From the NCBI GenBank assembly GCA_017859745.1, contig JAFMML010000004.1, forward strand, positions 1-64,000: a stretch of DNA of 64,000 nt, read 5' to 3'. Shown one piece after another: positions 51,192 to 59,427 of this stretch. The stretch comes from Planctomycetota bacterium. Lineage in GTDB: Bacteria; Planctomycetota; Phycisphaerae; Phycisphaerales; SM1A02. The notes under the pieces are model-generated. The model worked only from the letters and a program-made list of their open reading frames with translations, was not told the origin of the DNA and ran no database searches. Within the stretch, counting starts at the first letter, position 1. Each line of letters starts with the position of its first letter. The translations under genes were made by a program, and so were the position numbers.

Positions 51192-52702
51192 TGACGGACC
51201 ACGGCTCGCCCAACGAGCGAGGTCCGCTCGCCCGCGCCGTGCTCGGCCCGCTCTCGTGGCTCGAGGACCGCACCGGCATCGGCGCGTTCATCGCGCCGAT
51301 CATGACCCACCGCGTGCCGCCGAGCGCGAAGTGGTTCTACGTCTTCGGCAGCGCGACGCTGATGTTCTTCTCGCTGCAGATCGTCACCGGGATCTGCCTC
51401 GCGACGCTGTACGCCCCGAGCGCCTCCAACGCCTACCAGAACCTCGTCCACATCGACACCCAGGTGCCGTTCGGATGGATGCTGCGGGCCCTGCACGGTT
51501 GGTCGAGCAACGCCATGGTGGCGATGATGATCCTCCACATGGTGCAGGTGTTCCTGCACGCGACCTACAAGTTCCCGCGCGAGATGACCTGGATGGTCGG
51601 CGTCCTGCTCTGCCTGCTGACGCTGGCCCTCGCCTTCACGGGGCAGGTGCTGCGGTGGGACCAGGACGCGTACTGGGGCATCGGCATCGGCGCCGCCATC
51701 GCCGACCGCATCCCCTTCGTGGGCAACTGGGCGCGAGGCCTGCTGCTCGGCGGTCCGATCATCAGCGGCGAGACCCTCAGCCGGTTCTTCGCCCTGCACG
51801 TCTTCGTGCTGCCAGGGATCACCATCGCCCTCGTCGGCCTGCATCTGGTGCTCGTGCTTCGGCATGGGATCAGCGAGATGCCCAAGGCCGGCGAGCCCGT
51901 CGACCCGGCGACCTATCGCGAGGCCTACGAGAAGCGGATCCACAAGGAAGGCGTGCCCTTCTGGCCCGATGCCGCCAAGCGGGACATGGTCTTCTGCGGG
52001 CTCGCCCTGCTGGCCCTGGTCGCGATCGCGCTTCTCGCCGGCCCGATGGGTCCCAACGGCATCCCCGATCCCACCGACATCGAGACCAACCCGAGGCCGG
52101 ACCTGCCGTTCCTGTGGATCTTCGGTCTGGTCTCGCTGATCCCGCCGGCGAGCGAGACGGCGGTGATGCTGATCGCGCCGGGCGTGCTGATCCTCGGCCT
52201 CGTCCTGCTGCCTCTCTTCGGCAACGCCGGCGAACGGGCTCCGAGCCGCCGGCCCTTCATGGTGCTGGGCGTGGTGCTCGCGGCCACCACCGTCGGAATC
52301 CTCACGTGGGAGGGCGCGAAGAGTCCGTGGAGCCCGGTGATGGACGCGTGGAGCTCGATGCCGACGCCGATCGAGTACGTCGAGGATCGAGGACCGCTCG
52401 AGCTGCAGGGCGCCGTGGTCGTTCAGAACGCCCAGTGCCGCAACTGCCACGAACTCGGCGGAGAGGGCGGCAAGCGTGGACCGGCGCTCGACGACGTCGC
52501 GACGCGCCTCTCCTACGACCAGCTGATCCGCCAGGTCCAGCAGGGCGGCGGCAACATGCCTGCGTTCGGCAAGAACCTGACCAGCGCCGAGACCGAAGCG
52601 GTCGTGAGGTTCCTGCTGACCATGCATCCGGCGAACGAGCCGGTCTCCAGCCCGCCGGGCGCACTGCTGCCGATTCCGCCGCAGGCCGCCGAGCGACGCT
52701 GA
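51191..52702 (+). CDS. Cytochrome b with fused C-terminal cytochrome c
   Basis: The 503-residue protein joins a full cytochrome b to a heme c domain. Heme b ligands are His102 and His116 (LHGWSSNAMVAMMILHMVQV) and His203 and His218 (ALHVFVLPGITIALVGLHLV). The Qo-site motif, normally PEWY, reads P303-D-L-P (NPRPDLPFLWIFG). Residues about 400-503 hold C416-R-N-C-H420 and axial Met456 (GGGNMPAFG). The b/c fusion in one chain places a heme c next to the Rieske protein, as in menaquinol-cytochrome c reductases. ATG at 51191 overlaps the Rieske stop. Confidence 0.95.
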   Translation: MTDHGSPNERGPLARAVLGPLSWLEDRTGIGAFIAPIMTHRVPPSAKWFYVFGSATLMFFSLQIVTGICLATLYAPSASNAYQNLVHIDTQVPFGWMLRALHGWSSNAMVAMMILHMVQVFLHATYKFPREMTWMVGVLLCLLTLALAFTGQVLRWDQDAYWGIGIGAAIADRIPFVGNWARGLLLGGPIISGETLSRFFALHVFVLPGITIALVGLHLVLVLRHGISEMPKAGEPVDPATYREAYEKRIHKEGVPFWPDAAKRDMVFCGLALLALVAIALLAGPMGPNGIPDPTDIETNPRPDLPFLWIFGLVSLIPPASETAVMLIAPGVLILGLVLLPLFGNAGERAPSRRPFMVLGVVLAATTVGILTWEGAKSPWSPVMDAWSSMPTPIEYVEDRGPLELQGAVVVQNAQCRNCHELGGEGGKRGPALDDVATRLSYDQLIRQVQQGGGNMPAFGKNLTSAETEAVVRFLLTMHPANEPVSSPPGALLPIPPQAAERR

Positions 52703-52757
52703 ATCCCGTCCCTCGCGCCGGACGCTCGGCGAGTCGGACCACCTCGCCCTCCGCGAC

Positions 52758-52763
52758 TACGCT
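52758..52763 (+). promoter_or_regulatory. Leaderless -10 TACGCT of the CtaG fusion gene
   Basis: TACGCT is followed by CCGCCC and ATG at 52770, again six bases. The two-gene unit 52770-55546 therefore seems to have its own promoter although it follows the bc operon by only 67 bp. Confidence 0.5.
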
Positions 52764-52769
52764 CCGCCC

Positions 52770-55049
52770 ATGCCTGCCGCCTGGACCGTGCCCCCGTGGA
52801 CGACGATCGCGATCGTCCTGCTCGCGGCGGCGTACCTGCGCGGACGCATCGGCCTGCCGGAGCGATTCTCGAGAGGACGAGCCGCATGCTTCCTGGCCGG
52901 CCTTGCCACGCTCTGGATCGCGCTGGCCTCGCCGGTCGACCTCTATGCGAACTACGCCCTCTGGCCGCACATGGTGCAGCACGTGCTGCTGTCGCTGGTC
53001 GCGGCGCCGCTCGTCGTGCTGGGCATGCCCGGAGTCCCGGTCTTTCGCGGGCTGCCTCGATCGTGGCAGCGGTTCGTCGGCCCGCTGCTGGCGGCGCGAG
53101 CGACTCGCCGCGCGTATCGCCTGCTCCTGCATCCGCTGACCGCGGGGATCCTCTTCTCGCTGGCGATGTGGATCTGGCACATCCCGGCGCTCTACGACCT
53201 CGCGGTCGCCGTTCCGTTCTGGCACGCCGTCGAGCACGCCTTCTTTCTCGGCACCGGGGTGCTCGTCTTCTGGAACGTCTTCGAGCCGTGGCCGTTCCGG
53301 TCGGCGTGGGGACCGTTGCCGCGGGTGCTGCTGCTGTTGGCGATCGATCTGCAGAACACGGTCTTCTGCGGCATCCTCGCCTTCGCGGGCCGGCCGCTGT
53401 ACGCCTCGTACGAGACCACGGCGCCGATGCTCGGCGTCTCGCCGATCGCCGATCAGGAGATCGCCGCGGGACTGATGTGGGTCGCGAGCCAGGCGGTGAT
53501 GCTGCCGATCGCGGGATGGCTCGTCGCCCGCAGCGTGCGGACATCGAATCGACGGTCGCCGCTGGCCCTGCCGAGCGGTGCGGGCGGTGTCCCGACGCCT
53601 TCGTCGGCATCGTCGGCCACCTCGCCCCCGGCACGACGCCGTCCGCGGCCGACGCTTGCGAGGGCGGTGCTCGGACCGGCCCTGAAGCATCGCGCGGTCC
53701 GCGACGGCGTGCGCTGGATCGCGTTCGCGCTTCTCGTCGCGGTCTGCCTCGACGGCTGGCTGGGCCCGCAGGAGGCGCCCGCGAACCTCGCGGGCACCCT
53801 GCCGTGGACCCACGGCCGCGGCGTGGTGGTCCTCGGCATCCTGCTCGTGGGCAACCTCGCCTGCATGGGCTGTCCGTTCATGGCGCCGCGCGGCCTGCTG
53901 CGACGGTTCGTGCGCCCGACCCGTCCGTTTCCGAAGGCCTTGCGATCGAAGTGGCTCGCGGTCGGTCTCGTGGCGATCTGGCTCGCCTGCTACGAGGCGT
54001 TCGACCTCTGGGCGAGTCCGATGGCGACCGCGTGGATCCTCGCGGGCTATGTCGCGGCGTTGATCGCCGTCGACGCGTTCTTCTCGGGAGCGTCGTTCTG
54101 CAAGCACGTCTGTCCGCTCGGGCAGTTGCACGGCGCGATCGCCGAGGCCGCCCCGGTCGAGGTCGGCGTGCGCGACGCCGAGATCTGCGAGCGTTGCACG
54201 ACCATGGAGTGCATTCGAGGAGCGCCGGTCGTCGCGCCGGCGCCCGCGGCGACGCTCGCGCTGCCGGTGCTCGCGACGCCTCGGTCGGCAACGAGGATCC
54301 CCGGCTGCGAGATGCACCTCGCCCAGCCGCGCAAGCGTGGCAACCTCGACTGCACCTTCTGCATGGACTGCGCCCACGCCTGCCCGCACGACAACGTGGA
54401 CCTCGTCGATCGTCGCACCGTCGAGGATCTCGCCGACGATCCGCAGCGATCGGGCGTGGGCCGGATCTCCCGGCGCCTCGATCTGGCGATGCTTGCGGCG
54501 GTGCTGGTCTTCGGCGCCTTCGCGAACGCCCTCGGCATGACCGAGCCGCTCGTCGAGGCGATGCGGCGGTTCTCGGCGTCGATCGGTCTGCCGGACGACC
54601 GGGTGGTCGCCTTCGTCGGCACGCTCGCGTTCGCCCTGCTCGTTCCGGCGGTGATCGGCGTCGTCGCCGCAGGCGGCTCGCGAGAACGGTTCTGCCGCGG
54701 CATGCGCGGTCTTCTGCCGCTTGGGGCCTCGATGTGGGCGGTGCACTTCGGCTTCCACCTCGTGACCGGCTTTTCGGCGGGCTGGGCGAGCCTGCAGCGG
54801 GCCGCAGGCGACGTCGGCCTCGATCTGGGGACGCCGCAGTGGGCGCTCGCCTGCTGCGCGAACGTGCCGCCCTGGCTCGTGCCCGCGGAACTGCTCGCGT
54901 TGCAGGTCGGTGTGCTCGTCTCCGCGGCCGCGCTGGTCCGAAGTCTCGGCCGCCGCGCGTGGCCGTGGATCGCGATCGCGGCGGCACTCTGCATGCTCGG
55001 CTTCTGGATCGTGCAGGTGCCGATGGACATGCGTGGGACGGTGGCATGA
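52770..55049 (+). CDS. CtaG-type oxidase assembly domain fused to a membrane 4Fe-4S domain
   Basis: This 759-residue membrane protein has a caa3-type CtaG domain at about 1-255, with conserved histidines His67, His71 (HMVQHVLL), His137 (WIWHIPALY), His152 and His156 (WHAVEHAFFL). A Ser/Pro/Arg linker (260-295) leads to a second membrane domain (about 310-759) of the NapH/NosR/CcoG type, with C365-M-G-C-P, C444-K-H-V-C-P, C473-E-R-C and C481, and C528-T-F-C-M-D-C-A-H-A-C-P. That spacing (CxxCxxCxxxCP) is a ferredoxin 4Fe-4S site. A role in preparing copper for CuA/CuB is a good guess. ATG at 52770 is preceded by a -10 at six bases. It is overlapped by the next gene by four bases. Confidence 0.93.
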   Translation: MPAAWTVPPWTTIAIVLLAAAYLRGRIGLPERFSRGRAACFLAGLATLWIALASPVDLYANYALWPHMVQHVLLSLVAAPLVVLGMPGVPVFRGLPRSWQRFVGPLLAARATRRAYRLLLHPLTAGILFSLAMWIWHIPALYDLAVAVPFWHAVEHAFFLGTGVLVFWNVFEPWPFRSAWGPLPRVLLLLAIDLQNTVFCGILAFAGRPLYASYETTAPMLGVSPIADQEIAAGLMWVASQAVMLPIAGWLVARSVRTSNRRSPLALPSGAGGVPTPSSASSATSPPARRRPRPTLARAVLGPALKHRAVRDGVRWIAFALLVAVCLDGWLGPQEAPANLAGTLPWTHGRGVVVLGILLVGNLACMGCPFMAPRGLLRRFVRPTRPFPKALRSKWLAVGLVAIWLACYEAFDLWASPMATAWILAGYVAALIAVDAFFSGASFCKHVCPLGQLHGAIAEAAPVEVGVRDAEICERCTTMECIRGAPVVAPAPAATLALPVLATPRSATRIPGCEMHLAQPRKRGNLDCTFCMDCAHACPHDNVDLVDRRTVEDLADDPQRSGVGRISRRLDLAMLAAVLVFGAFANALGMTEPLVEAMRRFSASIGLPDDRVVAFVGTLAFALLVPAVIGVVAAGGSRERFCRGMRGLLPLGASMWAVHFGFHLVTGFSAGWASLQRAAGDVGLDLGTPQWALACCANVPPWLVPAELLALQVGVLVSAAALVRSLGRRAWPWIAIAAALCMLGFWIVQVPMDMRGTVA

Positions 55050-55546
55050 GGCGGCGGCGCACGCATCGTTCGCTCGGCCCTGCGGCGGTGCTCGTCGCAC
55101 TCGTCACGGCGACGCCCGTGGCCAACGGCGACGGCGGCGCCCTCGTCGCACGAGGCGAACTGGACAACGGCGAACCCGCAGCGGTCTTCGTCTCGCCGGT
55201 CCCGCCGCGGGTGGGGCTCGTCGCGATCGAGGCGGCGTCGGCATCGTGGCGGGCGACGCCCCCACGCATCCTCCTCGAGCGGAACGGATTGGTGCTCGGC
55301 GGCGCCTCCGCACCGTCGCCGTCCGATCCGCTTGCGGCCTTCATCGAGATCGAGGTGCCCGCCGAGGGCATGTGGCGCCTCGTCGTCGAGAGCGATGCGG
55401 GACGTCTCGAAGCCGACGTGCCGATCGCGGCCCAACCTCCACCCTGGCGGAGTCGCCTGCCATGGATGCTGGCGTGGATCCCGGCGACGCTGTTGCTGTG
55501 GGCTCGCGCTCGCCTGGTGCGAGGCCGGAACGCCCTCTCCGCATGA
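55046..55546 (+). CDS. Small exported, membrane-anchored protein after the CtaG fusion
   Basis: The 166-residue protein has a signal peptide (RRRRTHRSLGPAAVLVALVT), a beta-rich extracytoplasmic domain (about 30-130: VARGELDNGEPAAVFVSPVP, AAFIEIEVPAEGMWRLVVES) and a C-terminal membrane helix (LPWMLAWIPATLLLWARARL) with a basic tail. No cysteine or metal motif is visible. ATG overlaps the previous stop (ATGA), so it is coexpressed with the fusion. Position suggests a FixH-like role in oxidase assembly, but the sequence does not show that family. Confidence 0.75.
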   Translation: MRRRRTHRSLGPAAVLVALVTATPVANGDGGALVARGELDNGEPAAVFVSPVPPRVGLVAIEAASASWRATPPRILLERNGLVLGGASAPSPSDPLAAFIEIEVPAEGMWRLVVESDAGRLEADVPIAAQPPPWRSRLPWMLAWIPATLLLWARARLVRGRNALSA

Positions 55547-55577
55547 CGCCTCGGGCCTCGAGGGACGGCCGACGGCC

Positions 55578-56906
55578 TCAATCGTGCCGGAGGGCCTCGA
55601 TCGGATCCTTGCGGCTCGCGACCATCGCCGGATAGATCCCGAACACGAGACCGACGCCTGCGGCGACGAGGAAGCTGACGGCGATCGACCACAGCGTCAC
55701 CTGCGGCTCGAGGGTGAAGTTGCCGTTCGAGACCCCCTCGAAGATCGGCAGGCTCATGAGCCACGGGACGATCGTCCGCAGGCCGAGCGCCGTACCGATG
55801 CCGATGCCGATGCCGAGCAGCCCGCCGACCGTCGAAAGGGTCCCCGTCTCGACGAGGAACTGGCTCACGATGTGCTTCCGCGTCGCGCCGAGGGCGCGGC
55901 GGATCCCGATCTCGCGGGTCCGCTCGGTGATCGATGCGAGCATGATGTTCATGATGCCGATGCCGCCGACGAGGAGGCTGATCGCGGCGATCGCGACCAG
56001 CATGATGTTCCAGACCAGCAGCGCCTTCTTCGCGTTCTCCAGAAGCTCCCACGGCACGATCAGCTGCACGTCGTTCATGTCGGGATGGCCGGTCTCGACC
56101 AGGCGCTCGATCCGCTCGGCCATCGGGATCACGCTCTCGGTGTCGGGCGCCGACAGATAGACCTCGTAGAGCTCGACCTGCTCGCCGGAGAACGATCCGC
56201 TCTCCCGGCGCACCACGATGTCGCCGAACCGGCGCTGCGCCGTGGTCAGCGGAATGTGCACGTCCTTGTTGAGATCGCGGTTGACCAGGGCCGAACCGGC
56301 GCCGCCTGCGAAGCCGATCGGCTCGAGGACGCCGACCACGCGGAAGATCTCCTCGTCGATGCGGAAGTCCTTGCCGAGCGGATCCTCGAGGGGGAAGAAC
56401 TGGGCGGCCACGGCCGATCCAATGACCGCCACCGGAGCGCCGCTGACGATGTCCTCCTGCGTGAGATAGCGGCTTCGCGGCGCGAGTCGGAGGTTGGCGG
56501 CCTGTTGAAGCGCCGGCACCGTGCCGAAGGCCTGGCTCACCGTCCGAGACGCCCCGCGGCGAAGTTCGGATCCGACGCTCTTCAGAGGCACCACCTGATC
56601 CGCGTCGCCGATCCACCTCTCGAGGCGGCGGAGGTCCTGGTAGCGAAGGCCGTAGCTGACCACGAAGGACTGCACGCTGGACGCGCTGCCGGTCGCCGGA
56701 GGCTTGCTCGAACGCACGATGATGTTGGTCGCGCCGAGGGACTCGATGTCCCGAAGCGCCGCCCGCTTGTTGCCCTCGCCGATCGCCACCACCACGATCA
56801 CCGCGGCGACGCCGAGGATGATGCCGAGGCTCGTCAGGACCGAACGCAGCTTGTGCAGCGCGAGGTTGGCAAGGCCGAGGCGGAGCGTTTCAAGGAGAAA
56901 GGACAT
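55578..56906 (-). CDS. FtsX/MacB-type ABC transporter permease
   Basis: The 442-residue protein has the MacB layout: a membrane helix near residue 25 (LTSLGIILGVAAVIVVVAIG), a long extracytoplasmic MacB_PCD domain (about 45-300) with NIIVRSSKPPATGSA, and three C-terminal membrane helices with the FtsX motif (LLVGGIGIMNIMLASITERT, EIGIRRALGATRKHIVSQFL). Such permeases export peptides, lipoproteins or antibiotics or act as mechanotransducers. The partner ATPase is not in the window. It starts ATG at 56906 and runs convergent to the 166-residue gene. Confidence 0.94.
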   Translation of the reverse strand: MSFLLETLRLGLANLALHKLRSVLTSLGIILGVAAVIVVVAIGEGNKRAALRDIESLGATNIIVRSSKPPATGSASSVQSFVVSYGLRYQDLRRLERWIGDADQVVPLKSVGSELRRGASRTVSQAFGTVPALQQAANLRLAPRSRYLTQEDIVSGAPVAVIGSAVAAQFFPLEDPLGKDFRIDEEIFRVVGVLEPIGFAGGAGSALVNRDLNKDVHIPLTTAQRRFGDIVVRRESGSFSGEQVELYEVYLSAPDTESVIPMAERIERLVETGHPDMNDVQLIVPWELLENAKKALLVWNIMLVAIAAISLLVGGIGIMNIMLASITERTREIGIRRALGATRKHIVSQFLVETGTLSTVGGLLGIGIGIGTALGLRTIVPWLMSLPIFEGVSNGNFTLEPQVTLWSIAVSFLVAAGVGLVFGIYPAMVASRKDPIEALRHD

Positions 56907-56938
56907 GGCGTCGATGGTGGGCGGCGGCGCAGCCGCTC

Positions 56939-56948
56939 ATGCTATCGT
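56939..56948. promoter_or_regulatory. Overlapping divergent -10 elements
   Basis: The ten bases ATGCTATCGT read TAGCAT on the minus strand (toward the permease at 56906) and TATCGT on the plus strand (56943-56948, ending eight bases before ATG 56957). The two promoters would be mutually exclusive. Gap 56907-56956 has no other feature. Confidence 0.4.
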
Positions 56949-56956
56949 CGCGTTCG

Positions 56957-57253
56957 ATGGACGCGGACCACTCGATTCTCTCGCAGCGCGACTCCGACGG
57001 ATGCTGGCTCTTCGAGATCGAGGCGGCCGCCGAGGACGGGACGCCCCCGCGACGACACGTCCTTCGGCTGGCCTGGCCGGACTACGACCTGCTGTCGCCG
57101 GGCGGCGACGTCCCGCCGGAGCGGGTCGCGGCCGTGGTCTTCGCGTTCATGCGGGACCATCCGGAGTTCGCTCCGCTGCCCGAGCGTCTGGACGCGTCCT
57201 GGGCCAGGCGTCGGATCGCCGGAGCCGACCGCCTGATCGCGGCCCGCCTCTAG
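56957..57253 (+). CDS. Small hypothetical protein (98 aa)
   Basis: The product begins MDADHSILSQRDSDGCWLFE and is acidic overall, with no membrane span or signal; aromatic and Leu residues at spacing (VLRLAWPDYDLLSPG, VVFAFMRDHPEFAPLPERLD) suggest a small folded helical protein. I do not recognise a family. A near-leaderless -10 TATCGT supports this start. It is divergent from the permease. Confidence 0.7.
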   Translation: MDADHSILSQRDSDGCWLFEIEAAAEDGTPPRRHVLRLAWPDYDLLSPGGDVPPERVAAVVFAFMRDHPEFAPLPERLDASWARRRIAGADRLIAARL

Positions 57254-57278
57254 GCCCACCGGACAGCTCTTGAGCAGG

Positions 57279-57293
57279 GCCAGGTCGCCTGGC
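57279..57293 (+). terminator. Hairpin after the 98-aa gene
   Basis: GCCAGG-tcg-CCTGGC forms a perfect 6-bp stem 25 bp after the stop codon. The rest of the gap to 57401 is empty. No T tract. Confidence 0.4.
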
Positions 57294-57401
57294 AAGGGAG
57301 CGCCGCCGTTGGAGTCCGGCTCCGCTCGACGGACCGGATCGGGTCGGAACGACGCCGCGACCCGATGTCGCCCCCCCTTGCTTGAAGGCGTTTGGTGGGC
57401 G

Positions 57402-59321
57402 CTAGGGACACTCGCCCCACAGCGTCAGCAGGACGGCGAGATCGCCTCCATCGACGAGTCCGTTGTCGTCGATGTCCGCGAATCCGCCGCCTGCACCCCA
57501 CTGCCCGAAGAGCAGGGTCAGATCGGCTCCTCCGACCTGCTGATCTCCGTTGAAGTCGCCCGTGCAGGTCTCGAGGCAGTCCGAGGTGCCGTTTCCGTCG
57601 GCATCGGTGTCGGGAACACCGCAACCGCAGTCCCCCGGCTCGATCTTCCCGGGGTCTTCGGAGCACTCGTCGCAGCCGTCGCCGAATCCGTCGCCGTCGC
57701 TGTCCACGGTGCCGCACGACGCATCCGCCTGATAGCGGATCGTGAACGTCATCTCGCTCGCTTCGCAGACCGGATCGACCGGACTGGTGGCGGTGATGCG
57801 AACCACCTCGCCGTCGGATCCACCACCGGAGATCGCGGCGTTGAAGACGCCGTCGGCGAAGACGGAATCCTCGCCCTCCGGTCGGCACTCCTCGCCGTGG
57901 CCGCCGAACACGATGCCAAGCAGCCGCTCGTTGACGCGAAACGCGAACAGTTCGCTCGATCCGTCGTGGTCGGAGACCGCGGCCACCGAGAGGATCGCCG
58001 ATGAACCGGGCGAGACCGGAGGCAGCGGCGGCAACTCGATCTCGACCGACTGGCCGTCGACGGGAGGAACGAACACCGGCGACTCGAACTGGACCTCGCC
58101 ATCGCCGGATGGAATCGAGCATCGGTAGTTCGACATGACCACCGCGGTCTCGTCGATGGTGCGCCCGTTGTCGGCGGAGGCGGTCCCGGTGGGTTGGCCG
58201 TCGTGGATCACGTCGGGGCTCGAGAGGCGAGGCCAACGGGTGCCCGGCGAGTAGGCCAGGACCGTTCGCCACTGCCCACCGCTGTCGCCGAAGAACCGCC
58301 GGCCGACCGAGTAGGAGAACACCCCGCCACTGTTGCAGCCGCCGCCGTCGCCGGGGGCGTGGCAGCATCCCTGGTTGTGGCCGATCTCGTGCGTGAAGGT
58401 GAGATTCCCGACCGCGCAGTCCCACACCACCACCGAGAATCCCCACGACGGCGAGTCGGTCCCGAGCAGGTAGGCGACGCCGCAGTAGGAGGGATGTTCG
58501 CCGGTGATCAATGTGACCAGATCCGCGCCGAGCGCATCCCGCTCCGCGTGCACGCCGTCGAGAACTCCGTCGTTGGTCGCCCGAAGCGCCTGAAGGGTGC
58601 CGCTCTGCGCATCGCCGTCGAAGGGCTCGCTGACGCTCATGTCGACCGCACGCATGCGGGTGCCGACGCCGCTGAGAGCGTAGACATGGTTGCTCATGGC
58701 CACGGAAGCCTCCGCGATCGCCCGAATCGCCGACGGTCCCCCGGCCTGCACCTGGGCGGTGGGGGTCCACTTGATCAGCACATCGAGCGTGCTTCCGTCG
58801 TCGCAGCCCCCCGCGAGTCCGCCCTCGGCGTGCGAAGGGAGGTCGATGGAGATGGCACCGAGGCATGGGGGGAATGCGCCGGGTCGCCGCAGGATGCGGA
58901 CCCGGCCGTCGCCGAGCGGGATCGCCTGCACCACGGCTCCGTCACCGGGGTCGTAGGCGATCATCGATCCTGCGCTCGTGCCGATCTCGAGCAGCCATCC
59001 GCGAACGTCTCCGGAGTCGTCGAGCACCCGACCCTCCCAGACCCGTTCGCTTCGCGCAGACTCGATCGCCTCGACCTCGCCGGCGCTTCCGAGGCGAAAC
59101 CTCCGAGACGCCGGAACTCCGGACCGCGAGTCGTCGTCGTCCAGGAAGAGACTCGAGGCCTCGACGAGTTCGTCGAGCGAGGCATCCGAGACCGGCGGCG
59201 GCGAGATCGCCATGCGTCCGTGGGGCGGTGCGGCCTCGGACGCCGAGGCGACGACCAGCGTGCCGAACAGAAGCAGCAGACGGACACAGACCGGATGGAG
59301 AACTCGGGCGGAGGGTGGCAT
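57402..59321 (-). CDS. Secreted metzincin protease with dockerin
   Basis: The 639-residue protein has a signal peptide (VCVRLLLLFGTLVVASASEA), a propeptide-like region and a metzincin domain with zinc site HEIGHNQGCCH (311-321) and a Met-turn-like VVMSNYRC. Note cysteine within and after the zinc site. A beta-rich C-terminal domain (about 430-535) follows. A TSP3-like DSDGDGFGDGCDECSEDPG segment precedes two dockerin repeats (DFNGDQQVGGADLTLLFGQW, DIDDNGLVDGGDLAVLLTLW). It resembles the larger protease at 14753 but lacks its propeller. ATG at 59321 is the best start with a -10/-35 pair 80 bp away. Likely extracellular. Confidence 0.9.
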   Translation of the reverse strand: MPPSARVLHPVCVRLLLLFGTLVVASASEAAPPHGRMAISPPPVSDASLDELVEASSLFLDDDDSRSGVPASRRFRLGSAGEVEAIESARSERVWEGRVLDDSGDVRGWLLEIGTSAGSMIAYDPGDGAVVQAIPLGDGRVRILRRPGAFPPCLGAISIDLPSHAEGGLAGGCDDGSTLDVLIKWTPTAQVQAGGPSAIRAIAEASVAMSNHVYALSGVGTRMRAVDMSVSEPFDGDAQSGTLQALRATNDGVLDGVHAERDALGADLVTLITGEHPSYCGVAYLLGTDSPSWGFSVVVWDCAVGNLTFTHEIGHNQGCCHAPGDGGGCNSGGVFSYSVGRRFFGDSGGQWRTVLAYSPGTRWPRLSSPDVIHDGQPTGTASADNGRTIDETAVVMSNYRCSIPSGDGEVQFESPVFVPPVDGQSVEIELPPLPPVSPGSSAILSVAAVSDHDGSSELFAFRVNERLLGIVFGGHGEECRPEGEDSVFADGVFNAAISGGGSDGEVVRITATSPVDPVCEASEMTFTIRYQADASCGTVDSDGDGFGDGCDECSEDPGKIEPGDCGCGVPDTDADGNGTSDCLETCTGDFNGDQQVGGADLTLLFGQWGAGGGFADIDDNGLVDGGDLAVLLTLWGECP

Positions 59322-59399
59322 CGTCGGGAGGTTTTCGGGGGCTTGTCGGGGATGAGGACGGAGGAGGAAGACGGAGGAGGAGGCGGACCGGGGACTTCC

Positions 59400-59427
59400 A
59401 GCATCGCACCCTTCCTCCATGAAGCAA
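59400..59427 (-). promoter_or_regulatory. Promoter of the second metzincin gene
   Basis: On the minus strand TTGCTT (59427-59422), a 16-bp spacer and GATGCT (59405-59400) are followed by a 78-nt leader rich in CTCC repeats. The gap 59322-59644 otherwise has short direct repeats near 59548-59585 (GATCGACCTTC-like) and no gene that I recognise. Confidence 0.4.
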
